Positions 35,460-42,991 of a DNA stretch of 64,000 nucleotides are shown one piece after another; the first letter of the stretch is position 1; the number at the start of each line of letters is the position of its first letter. The DNA comes from Candidatus Bathyarchaeota archaeon. Lineage in GTDB: Archaea > Thermoproteota > Bathyarchaeia > TCS64. The DNA lies in NCBI GenBank assembly GCA_030739585.1, contig JASLYX010000002.1, positions 62,001 through 126,000 of the forward strand, in the 5' to 3' direction. The notes under the pieces were generated by a model. It did not search any database, was not told the origin of the DNA, and was given only the letters and a program-made list of their open reading frames with translations. The position numbers and the translations under genes are program-made.

Positions 35460-36344
35460 TTAGACGAGGGTCTCCCCGGCGAGCTTCTCGACCGCCTTTA
35501 TAATTGCCTGGGTGCCCTTCTCGGTGAGGCCATCCGCCTCTAGGCTTTTATACATTTGCTGGACTACAGAGGACTCCACTAGGGGCATTTTGACCTCAGC
35601 TGCAGCCTCCATGATGAGCCTCAGGTCTTTTAAATAGTCCTTTATCTTAAACCCCGGGTCCATGTCCCCCTTCAGCAGCCTGGCCCCATTGTTGGTGAGC
35701 TGCCAGCTCCCTGCGGCTCCCCCAGAGACTGCGGCGTGACACTTTTCAAGGTCAACACCAGACTTTTTTGCAAACATGAGGGCTTCAGCGACACCAAGCA
35801 TAGTCGTTCCCACCAGGATCTGATTGACGAGCTTAACCGTTTGACCCATCCCGTTTCCACCAACGTGGGTTATGGTCTTCCCCATAGCTTTTAACACTGG
35901 GAGGCACCCTTTGAACGTCTCATCGTCGCCCCCCACCATGATGCTGAGGGTCCCGTCCCGAGCACCGATAGCGCCCCCGCTTACCGGGGCGTCTAGCATC
36001 TTTACCCCCTTTTTCCCAAGATGATCGTTTATACTCTTCGTTACCGCCGGGGAAATTGTGCTCATATCTATCACTACGTCCCCTGGACTCGTTCCATGAA
36101 TCACGCCTTTGGAGCCTAGGATCACCATCTCAACATCGCTGGAGTCGGTAACGATGCTCACGATAATATCCGAGGCTGCTGCGACCTCTTTTGGGGAGGA
36201 TGACGCTTTCGCCCCGGCCTTTACTAGGGGGGCCATCTTTGAGGTCGTCCTGTTCCAGACAGTGACGGGGAAACCGGCCTTCACCAAGTTCATGGACATC
36301 CCTCTGCCCATGAGACCCAATCCTATAAATCCAATCCTTTTCAA
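35460..36344 (-). CDS. Beta-hydroxyacid dehydrogenase (3-hydroxyisobutyrate dehydrogenase family)
   Basis: 294 residues. Rossmann start IGFIGLGLMGRGMSMNLVKAG, substrate loop LDAPVSGGAIGARDGTLSIMVGG, catalytic Lys in GNGMGQTVKLVNQILVG, and the second substrate-contact segment GFKIKDYLKDLRL. Enzymes of this family oxidise 3-hydroxyisobutyrate, tartronate semialdehyde/glycerate or related beta-hydroxyacids with NAD(P). The particular acid is not determinable. It could act in branched-chain amino acid or glyoxylate-derived carbon metabolism alongside the HpcH-type aldolase elsewhere in the window. Confidence 0.88.
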   Translation of the reverse strand: MKRIGFIGLGLMGRGMSMNLVKAGFPVTVWNRTTSKMAPLVKAGAKASSSPKEVAAASDIIVSIVTDSSDVEMVILGSKGVIHGTSPGDVVIDMSTISPAVTKSINDHLGKKGVKMLDAPVSGGAIGARDGTLSIMVGGDDETFKGCLPVLKAMGKTITHVGGNGMGQTVKLVNQILVGTTMLGVAEALMFAKKSGVDLEKCHAAVSGGAAGSWQLTNNGARLLKGDMDPGFKIKDYLKDLRLIMEAAAEVKMPLVESSVVQQMYKSLEADGLTEKGTQAIIKAVEKLAGETLV

Positions 36345-36392
36345 AGATTACACCGAAGGTTAATCCCTGTCACCGTCGTTAAACCTTTTTCT

Positions 36393-36776
36393 CTAGCGCC
36401 CAATGGTACTCTTAAGGAGTAGGAGGTAGTGACTCCCGGCGAGCCCCATTAGGATGAGGGTGATGCCGATGACAACCATCGAGTTCGCCTTTCTCGAGTC
36501 GTTGGAAACCTTGGTGCTCTTATAGGCAATGATGAGCCCCCCTACCATGAAAAGAGTGAGAAGCATGCTCACGATGCTCTCGTTGATGGTCTGATCCGAC
36601 TGGAAAGGATGCACCGCCACCCATCTGTTGCCCGAGGGGTAGAGGGATGGCGGGTTATCTAGGAGATCATAGATTCCACCGCCTGCGATAAAGGCCGTAA
36701 ACAGGATCATGATGATTGACACGACTGCTGGGGAGACACTGGGTAATCCCCGTTTTCCCTTGCCGAATCCTTCCAA
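36393..36776 (-). CDS. OSTC/OST3-like membrane protein, possible oligosaccharyltransferase subunit
   Basis: 127 residues with three predicted membrane helices (about 15-38, 68-86, 97-117). The layout follows the eukaryotic OSTC and OST3/OST6 membrane region. A first helix ends AGGGIYDLLDNPPS (human OSTC has GGIIYDVIVEPPS). A loop with a conserved Val-rich strand follows. Then ESIVSMLLTLFMVGGLIIAY (human ASSFLFTMGGLGFIIL) and a third helix after a short basic loop. If correct, it would be an accessory subunit of the AglB/STT3 N-glycosylation complex. This call rests on pattern comparison by eye; no STT3 is in the window. Confidence 0.6.
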   Translation of the reverse strand: MEGFGKGKRGLPSVSPAVVSIIMILFTAFIAGGGIYDLLDNPPSLYPSGNRWVAVHPFQSDQTINESIVSMLLTLFMVGGLIIAYKSTKVSNDSRKANSMVVIGITLILMGLAGSHYLLLLKSTIGR

Positions 36777-36942
36777 GAACCTAGCAAGCCGTTCACCAAC
36801 TGATGGGATCGTTCTCTGCCTCCTTTCAAGAAGGTTAACATGTAACCCCCTAAATATATGGGTTTTTTAAATATCTTGATCCTAGACTCTCTGTTAAGAA
36901 CCCTTTAAAGGAGGTCCCTCGCTTGATATCCGGGACGTCTTT

Positions 36943-37119
36943 ATGCCACAGAAAGTGACCTGCTCTGAGTGTAACTATCTTCTCTATGAGGGAGACCTAC
37001 TAAAGTCCCCTCAGGACATCATCAAGAAATATGACGGGCGCTGCCCTAAGTGCAATAGGAAACTAGTCTTTGCAAGTGGGGGAGTAACTATTAGCCCCCA
37101 TATCGATAATAGCGAATAA
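36943..37119 (+). CDS. Small zinc-ribbon protein
   Basis: 58 residues from ATG 36943 to TAA 37117-37119: VTCSECNYLLYEGDLLKSPQ then IIKKYDGRCPKCNRKLVFAS. Two CxxC knuckles about 25 residues apart form a rubredoxin-like zinc ribbon. CTTTAAAG at 36903-36910 is a plausible TATA element 33-40 bases upstream, and a T7 run follows the stop. It is divergent from the OSTC-like gene. Function unknown, possibly transcription or RNA related. Confidence 0.75.
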   Translation: MPQKVTCSECNYLLYEGDLLKSPQDIIKKYDGRCPKCNRKLVFASGGVTISPHIDNSE

Positions 37120-37123
37120 TGTA

Positions 37124-37130
37124 TTTTTTT
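37124..37130 (+). terminator. T-tract after the zinc-ribbon gene
   Basis: Seven T starting four bases after the stop codon of the small zinc-ribbon gene. CGCGCGCAC follows at 37151-37159, between the convergent genes. Confidence 0.45.
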
Positions 37131-37190
37131 ATTATTACATAAGTACTATTCGCGCGCACTTTCCAAATTGGAGAAAAGTGGGAGCAAGCC

Positions 37191-38963
37191 CTACTCCCGA
37201 TACAATATCTTCCCGGGCCTGGCTCCCGTATGGGATGATCCCTTCACGACATGTATCCCGTTAACGATAACGTGCTCGATCCCTTCCGGGTATTGCCGAG
37301 GGTTCAACTGATCTCCTTTATCGGTTACCGTCTCGGGATTGAAAAGTACTATATCGGCATGGGCTCCCTCAGCTAGGATTCCCCTGCCCCGTAGCTTGAA
37401 TTTCGTTGCAGGGAAGCTCGTAACCTTTTTGATGGCCTCCTCGAGGCTGAGGGTGCCCGACTCCCTGTATGCCTGCCTGAGGTATCGGGGGTAGCCCCCA
37501 TAGCTGTTTTCACTGGGCAGTCCCCAAGGTGGGTGCCTGCTGATCTTCTTGTCATTGACCCCAAATGTATCTATGCCTATCATGGCTTGGGGGTGCTGAT
37601 AGAACATGAGCTTCACCCATTCGTTTCCTCCCTTTCTAATGGCCTTCGTCTCTGGGTCTGCTGAAACGACTGTGAATAGGGCGTCAAGCTCGTCGATTCT
37701 GAGTTCCACTGCTATTTGCGCTAGGGTCTTTTCAAGAAATCTCTCGTGTTGGCACTCCACAATTATGCGCTGTTTCGCCCAACCCTCATTGACGTTAGGG
37801 TTGAGCCCGTAATGCATTCCAGCCCAGATGGCTTCTTTGATCTCATCTCGGAACTCCTCAATCCTCAGGGCCTCCCCTAACTGCCAGGGGCTACCCGTTA
37901 TTCGTAACCATGGCGTGAGATAACTTACAAGCCAAGGGGTACCACCTATCCCTCCCGTGCTATGATTTGGTATTTCATCGAAGCTGACGTCAATCCCCTC
38001 CTTCTGAGCGTCATCGATCATCTTGAGGGTAGCTTTCACGGCCGCCTCAGTCATAATCTCGCTCCCCATGGGTCTGACAATAAAGACCGCGCCGAGGTGA
38101 GAGACTTGGACAGATATCCCTGTTTTCCTGCCTATATCGATTGCCTCTAAAAGTCCCTCGGTCTTGACGGGGGGAAACTGTCCAGGCTTCCGTGACTTTC
38201 TGTGGCCCGTGCTGAGACAGTGGCTTGCATAAATGCCACCATATTTACCGGCGACCTTGGCACAGGCAAGAAACTCGTCGAAGCCAGCGTAGATACCAGG
38301 GTCATAGTCCCGGCCGACGCTGATCCCGATACAGCCGTCCTCCATGGCTCGTTCTACGTGAACTGTCATCTCGTGGATTTCCTCTGTTGTCGCCTCCCGT
38401 TTAAAGTCCGTGCCCATAACGAGGCTCCTGACGTCTCCCTGACCCACCAGCGGGGCGAAGTTGGGGCTTAATCCCTTTGTCTCAACTCTCTGAAAGAACT
38501 CCCCCATGGTATTCCAGTCGATCTCCCAGCCGAAGAGCTCTTTATGCCTCGGGTTGAGGAGATCTCGGGGGATCAGCCACTCCCTGTTGAAAAGCGTGGG
38601 GGAGAGGTCGACGTAGAGATCGCTGAGGACCCAGGGGAGCCCAATATACTCCCCAAAGGGACCGGGGCTGTTACCGCACTGACCCCCCACAAATGTGGTT
38701 ATCCCCTGGCGGACGAAGCTCTCAGCCTCGGGGTAATAGAGGATACTCAGGTCTCCATGATTGTGTACATCGATGAATCCTGGACTTGCTACAAGGCCTT
38801 CTCCGTCGATGATCGTCTCTGCGTCCGCTTTAATGTCCCCCTCCACCTTCCCTAGGGCCGCTACTTGACCCTCTTTGACCGCTAGGGCGCCCCTGAAGGC
38901 GGGGGCTCCCGTACCATTCACTATCGAGGCGTTTTTGATGAGGATATCATATTCTTCCGGCAT
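37191..38963 (-). CDS. D-aminoacylase/N-acyl-D-amino-acid deacylase family amidohydrolase
   Basis: 590 residues from the ATG at 38961-38963, giving MPEEYDILIKNASIVNGTG; the open frame extends 29 codons upstream but a minus-strand TATA box sits there. The metal-site motif GFIDVHNHGD, the SHCLSTGHRKSRKPG segment, QVSHLGAVFI and the terminal LRGRGILAEGAHADIVLFNP are characteristic of the amidohydrolase superfamily branch that releases D-amino acids from N-acyl forms. Relatives include dihydroorotase-like and dipeptidase enzymes, so the substrate is tentative. It fits the theme of unusual amino acid scavenging together with the DmpA-type peptidase. Confidence 0.85.
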   Translation of the reverse strand: MPEEYDILIKNASIVNGTGAPAFRGALAVKEGQVAALGKVEGDIKADAETIIDGEGLVASPGFIDVHNHGDLSILYYPEAESFVRQGITTFVGGQCGNSPGPFGEYIGLPWVLSDLYVDLSPTLFNREWLIPRDLLNPRHKELFGWEIDWNTMGEFFQRVETKGLSPNFAPLVGQGDVRSLVMGTDFKREATTEEIHEMTVHVERAMEDGCIGISVGRDYDPGIYAGFDEFLACAKVAGKYGGIYASHCLSTGHRKSRKPGQFPPVKTEGLLEAIDIGRKTGISVQVSHLGAVFIVRPMGSEIMTEAAVKATLKMIDDAQKEGIDVSFDEIPNHSTGGIGGTPWLVSYLTPWLRITGSPWQLGEALRIEEFRDEIKEAIWAGMHYGLNPNVNEGWAKQRIIVECQHERFLEKTLAQIAVELRIDELDALFTVVSADPETKAIRKGGNEWVKLMFYQHPQAMIGIDTFGVNDKKISRHPPWGLPSENSYGGYPRYLRQAYRESGTLSLEEAIKKVTSFPATKFKLRGRGILAEGAHADIVLFNPETVTDKGDQLNPRQYPEGIEHVIVNGIHVVKGSSHTGARPGKILYRE

Positions 38964-38983
38964 ATCTACCGTGAATAGATTAG

Positions 38984-38991
38984 GATATAGG
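38984..38991 (-). promoter_or_regulatory. TATA box of the D-aminoacylase-family gene
   Basis: CTATATCC on the minus strand, 24 bases before the ATG at 38963. It supports the shorter start. Confidence 0.45.
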
Positions 38992-39237
38992 CGCTTAACC
39001 TTGGTGGATGAACACCGGGGCATTATTAGACGAATTTCGCCTTCACCCATCGGGATCCCTCAAGAAGATTGTAGTTCTGTTATTCCTTTCTATTATTACA
39101 CGAGCAATATCGCTCTTCTCCCAGAGCTCTAGGAGTCTATCTTGGGGTAAAGAGTGTAGGCCCCGCGGTAGTAGCTCATGACTGCTATTTTTTGCATAGA
39201 TTCTCTCAATCTGACCCTCTCAGAGGTGACATTTAGG

Positions 39238-40467
39238 TTAAGGGATTTCCTTCTCTGAAACAGGCGTATCCCTGGTTGCTTCTGGTCTTACCCTCTCTTG
39301 AACTAAAGCATAGATAAGGACGACATCGATCAGTGCAATACTAAAGTTGAGGAAAATGGGGAGGTCAAATCCAAATGCATCGAAAAGTAGACCTCCAATG
39401 AAAGGAGCAGGGAACGCGATGAGTCCCTTGAATGTTGAGAACCCCCCTATGGCCTGGGCTCTCCTTTCTGGGTCCACGTTTGCTGCGATCCACGCCCATT
39501 CTGCGGGCTCCCAAAATGCGGCTGATATACCCAATATAATGTGGGCAGTGACGACGACGGGGAAGCTTTTCGAGACAATAAGTGTGGCGAGGGCTCCAGA
39601 TGCGATAAGCTGGGAAATTACCAAGAACTTTACATAGCCGATCCTATCCACAAGCCTTCCAAGCGGAATCTGAGCGACTGCGGTCGTCCCGATGTTAGCT
39701 GCGGTTATAAGCCCTAACATAGCTGGGGTGTATCCATAGCCCTGGGAGAGCATACCGTTTAAGAGTCTGTAGCCAAGGTTGAAGGCGATGAGGTCTGCTG
39801 ACATAGCGATATAGAATCCCCAGAGGTATCGTGGAGGTCTAAATGTCTCCATGAATGATCCTGTGAGTTCCCTCAAGTTGACTGAACCCGTTATGTCCGC
39901 AAAGATGGTCTCTGGTAGTCTCAATACGACCACTAGAAACGAGAGGAGTGCCAAGACTGCCGCCACAGTGAAGACGGGTTGAAAACCGTATGAGGTGGCT
40001 ATATGACCCGCTGCGATAGTTGCTACGAGGCTTAGACCCAACGTGATGGTTCGCACGAGGCTGTAGGTATATCCTAGTTTTTTTCCTTCCGAGGACTCGG
40101 CGATAACGGTGTTCCAGACTGGATGGACAGCCAGGGATAGGCCAGTGAAAATGACACCGAGGAATAAGAATCTCCAGGACTCTGCGTATATATAGAGGAC
40201 CGCTGCTGCTAAGATGAGGACCTCTTGGGCGATGATAAATCTCCTTCTTCCGTAGGTATCCGAGGCCTTTCCGAGGAACGGCATCATCATGATCTTCGTG
40301 AGATCAAGTAAGCTCTCTAAGCCTCCGAGTCTAGCCATGGAGACCCCTAGGCTGAGGACGAAGGGCTGCCAGATGACCTTCCAGGCCTTGAAGACAGCGC
40401 CCCTGAGCGCCGAGATAGCTGAGACTATGAACACCAGCCTCCTCTTCCCTGTCTTTTCCGATGTCAT
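39238..40467 (-). CDS. Major facilitator superfamily transporter
   Basis: 409 residues with about twelve hydrophobic segments. An MFS loop signature after TM2 reads GKASDTYGRRRFIIAQE, and its repeat in the second half reads GRLVDRIGYVKFLVISQ. A drug- or metabolite-efflux type is likely but the substrate is unknown. It is transcribed in the same direction as the D-aminoacylase-family gene, 270 bases upstream of it, with that gene's own promoter in between. Confidence 0.85.
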   Translation of the reverse strand: MTSEKTGKRRLVFIVSAISALRGAVFKAWKVIWQPFVLSLGVSMARLGGLESLLDLTKIMMMPFLGKASDTYGRRRFIIAQEVLILAAAVLYIYAESWRFLFLGVIFTGLSLAVHPVWNTVIAESSEGKKLGYTYSLVRTITLGLSLVATIAAGHIATSYGFQPVFTVAAVLALLSFLVVVLRLPETIFADITGSVNLRELTGSFMETFRPPRYLWGFYIAMSADLIAFNLGYRLLNGMLSQGYGYTPAMLGLITAANIGTTAVAQIPLGRLVDRIGYVKFLVISQLIASGALATLIVSKSFPVVVTAHIILGISAAFWEPAEWAWIAANVDPERRAQAIGGFSTFKGLIAFPAPFIGGLLFDAFGFDLPIFLNFSIALIDVVLIYALVQERVRPEATRDTPVSEKEIP

Positions 40468-40666
40468 CCCGGCACTCCAGTATGGTATCTTTTCTTAGGA
40501 CTTCAAACACTTCATCAAATCACGAGTTAGATAAAGTCAATGAGTAAGGACAGGGGGTCGACAAATTTTTCTCCAAGACCCTCTTTTTTCCCGTCATTTT
40601 TCTTAGACACCTTCTCTTTGAATGAACCTGGATGACTCTGGTTACATATAACCCTAAAAGAAATCA

Positions 40667-41392
40667 TCAGTCGAAACTGGATCTGGTGAGGAGAACCATC
40701 CCTCCCAGCTGTTCCACACGCTGACCAGCGGCGGTGTTTACACCGACAACATAAGCCTTGATCCCTCTATTCTTTGAGGTCACCATGAGCCTCTGGACTC
40801 TTCTTCTGTGAGCGGCTAGGAACCTGTCCGTAATGATCAGATGTTCCGGTTTGGGTCTCCCCTTTATCTTCTGTCCGAAAATCCTTTCCTCCACCTCTTG
40901 CAAGGAGTACAGGATATGGTTCATATCATCCTGCGTGAGCCGTCTCTCCAGAAGACCCTTAACTCGGTCTGCTTCCTCCGCTGCTGATGTCATAATGGCC
41001 CTCTGAACCTTCCCTGTCCTGATTAACGCGGAGACCTCCTCCTGTGTGGTGGCTGATCCCACAATACTCGTGACCGATATGGACCTGGCGCCCTTCGTTA
41101 ACCATGGCTGGTGTTTCACAACATGGTCGAGAAACTCCTTCATGTGGCTTGTTCTCGCTGGGGACACCATAACGACGCTCCCAACACCCTCTTTCAGGAC
41201 TGGCCTCAGGGCATTCACGACGGTCTCATGGAAATTATATCTCTCTCTTTTGCCTCCTCGCGGAGCCTTGACTGTAGAGTAAGGCTTGATGACCTGACTA
41301 TAGACCCGCCACAGGAAGGCGCGATCCCGGTCGAAGCCGATGAGGATCGCGACTGGATACCCTCTCTTGTACCCTCGTCTACGCCTCACCAT
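40667..41392 (-). CDS. eRF1/Pelota-fold protein, Vms1-like
   Basis: 241 residues from the internal ATG giving MVRRRRGYKRGYPVAILIGF; the frame is open ten codons further. The first half is an RNase H-like fold as in eRF1 domain 2, with YNFHETVVNALRPVLKEGVG and SVVMVSPARTSHMKEFLDHV. The last 80 residues read as an L7Ae-like eRF1 domain 3, LIITDRFLAAHRRRVQRLM and IKAYVVGVNTAAGQRVEQLG. Vms1-type members free stalled peptides from ribosomes by a Gln in a loop after a GG. Here the loop reads RGGKRERYNFHE with no Gln, so catalysis may be lost or different. Confidence 0.65.
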   Translation of the reverse strand: MVRRRRGYKRGYPVAILIGFDRDRAFLWRVYSQVIKPYSTVKAPRGGKRERYNFHETVVNALRPVLKEGVGSVVMVSPARTSHMKEFLDHVVKHQPWLTKGARSISVTSIVGSATTQEEVSALIRTGKVQRAIMTSAAEEADRVKGLLERRLTQDDMNHILYSLQEVEERIFGQKIKGRPKPEHLIITDRFLAAHRRRVQRLMVTSKNRGIKAYVVGVNTAAGQRVEQLGGMVLLTRSSFD

Positions 41393-41422
41393 CCCCGTGC
41401 CCCTCTCTCCCCCGTGATACAT

Positions 41423-41736
41423 TCGTCGGGGTTTAACAATTATCCATGATACTCAAGTTTAAGATAACCTGATCAAAATTATTTTGCCAACATTTAGACC
41501 TCCGAGTTCCCGTTACCGTCAAGAAGCACCTCATCTTTTCAGGAACATACGGTCATACAATCTGGTCTGAAGGGTCTATATTATAGCTATTTAGTCCACA
41601 TGAACAAACTCACCTAGCGATTTAGAAGGTCTCCGGTGTGAGAGAGGTCTTGTTTAATGTGGCAACCCATCTGCTGAAGCGCGCGTGAGTATAAGATTTA
41701 TCCTAGTGATCCACCGAAACTTTGCTTGGACATTTT
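41423..41736. other. Intergenic, divergent promoters
   Basis: About 310 bases between divergent genes. No gene is seen. It contains AGCGCGCGTGAG at 41678-41689 in otherwise AT-rich DNA, about 60 bases before the palindromic promoter of the membrane protein. Confidence 0.4.
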
Positions 41737-41755
41737 ACACATATTAAATATGTGT
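41737..41755 (+). promoter_or_regulatory. Palindromic operator overlapping a TATA-like element
   Basis: ACACATATT-A-AATATGTGT is a perfect inverted repeat with 9-bp arms and a 1-base centre. Its middle, ATATTAAATA, can act as a TATA box for the membrane protein gene, so a dimeric regulator bound here would block TBP. Confidence 0.5.
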
Positions 41756-42509
41756 GGTCAACTATTCTCGGGGGGGAAGGGTTCGAGAATTGTATAGATT
41801 GCCTTTACTCACTGCGATCGTGGCAGCCTTCTTCACATATAAGCTGGCCCGCCAGTATGTTAAGCGGAAAAAGTTCCACCAACTTCTATGGACTTTCTCG
41901 ATGCTCTTCTACACTATCACTGCGTTTATAGAGTTTCTAATGAACCCCGAAATTCTCGGTTCAAACGTGATCGCCTTCAAAGTTTACTACATCCTCGCGT
42001 CCCCTCTTGTGGGACTCCTAGGCGCGGGCGTGCTCTACCTACTCGCAAGTAAGCGTAAGGCTGACATTTTCCTCACTATTATCGGAATCCTCTGTCTTGG
42101 CCTCCTCGTAACGGGGATAATCACTCCCCTTGACGACGACGTAATAGTTGAGGCCTTCAAGATGCCTCTGGGGAAGGCATTCCACACCGCAGTCGATGCT
42201 TACCCCATGACGGTAAGGCTCTGGGCGATAATAATCAACATTATCGGTGGATTTACACTGATTCTCGGGGCTCTTTGGAGCTTCATAAAGGACAGGCGCA
42301 GAATATACAATCTGTCGCTATTCCTCGGGGGAGTCATGCCCATGATCGGGGGATCCGCCCTCGCGTTCTTTGGTGAGCCCAGTCTCTTCTTCATTTTCGA
42401 GCTTGGGGGCGTTGTCTCTCTCTTTCTAGGATTTCACTATAGTAACGAGTTCATTAAGACAAGAGAATCAACAATCGCCGAGATATTAGAAAAGCGAGGA
42501 AAAGAATAG
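41754..42509 (+). CDS. Seven-helix membrane protein of unknown function
   Basis: Up to 251 residues, with about seven hydrophobic segments: LLTAIVAAFFTYKLA, a second starting FSMLFYTITAFIEFLM, IFLTIIGILCLGLLVTGII, LWAIIINIIGGFTLILGALW, a segment around LFLGGVMPMIGGSALAFFG, and FIFELGGVVSLFLGF. A short cytoplasmic tail ends in STIAEILEKRGKE. The longest start is GTG 41754, which overlaps the palindromic promoter. TTG 41790 or 41799 are more likely if the mRNA starts about 25 bases after the TATA core. No family recognised. Confidence 0.7.
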   Translation: MVNYSRGGRVRELYRLPLLTAIVAAFFTYKLARQYVKRKKFHQLLWTFSMLFYTITAFIEFLMNPEILGSNVIAFKVYYILASPLVGLLGAGVLYLLASKRKADIFLTIIGILCLGLLVTGIITPLDDDVIVEAFKMPLGKAFHTAVDAYPMTVRLWAIIINIIGGFTLILGALWSFIKDRRRIYNLSLFLGGVMPMIGGSALAFFGEPSLFFIFELGGVVSLFLGFHYSNEFIKTRESTIAEILEKRGKE

Positions 42510-42840
42510 TCTGGAATCAGAGTAGGGCTAACTTCCTGAGACTAAAGCCACAGATAAGCACCTATCTCCTGAAAAACAAGGATTTTTACGTGGTTCTAGG
42601 GAGCATCGCCGCGCACGCGGTTTCCTGGTAATATTCCTATTCGGCATACACATTATTTTCATGGGCCTCCTAATTTAGGCCTGCGACATGAAGGCTCCGA
42701 GAGGCTCTACAGAAGGCTCCTTAAGCGTAAGTGGTTCGAGGAGTTGAAACGGACCTATCTAGCCGGTAAGGCGCTGCACAGGGCGATGAAGGTCAGTGCC
42801 CTCGATCTCATGTAAATCTTCAAAAAGATTTCTTCTGTCT
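42510..42840 (+). pseudogene. Broken reading frames, possible decayed membrane-protein gene
   Basis: Three protein-like pieces follow each other in different frames. The first contains RLKPQISTYLLKNKDFYVVL and GSIAAHAVSW before a stop. The second is a hydrophobic piece, FLVIFLFGIHIIFMGLLI, before a stop. The third is a charged piece, LRHEGSERLYRRLLKRKWFE to a stop at about 42816. None has a proper start. They may be the remains of one gene broken by frameshifts. The rest of the gap to 42991 shows nothing. Confidence 0.3.
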
Positions 42841-42991
42841 TCTTTTTATAGAGCCTCCTAGCAGCAGGGCTGATATTCTAAACCGCTTTCCTTGTGATAT
42901 ATGCCTCATCAGGCTTCCTATTCATATGGACTAGCCTAGGAACTGGAGACCCTATTTTTCAAATAAAGGGGGGAAACGAGAGGGAAAAAGG

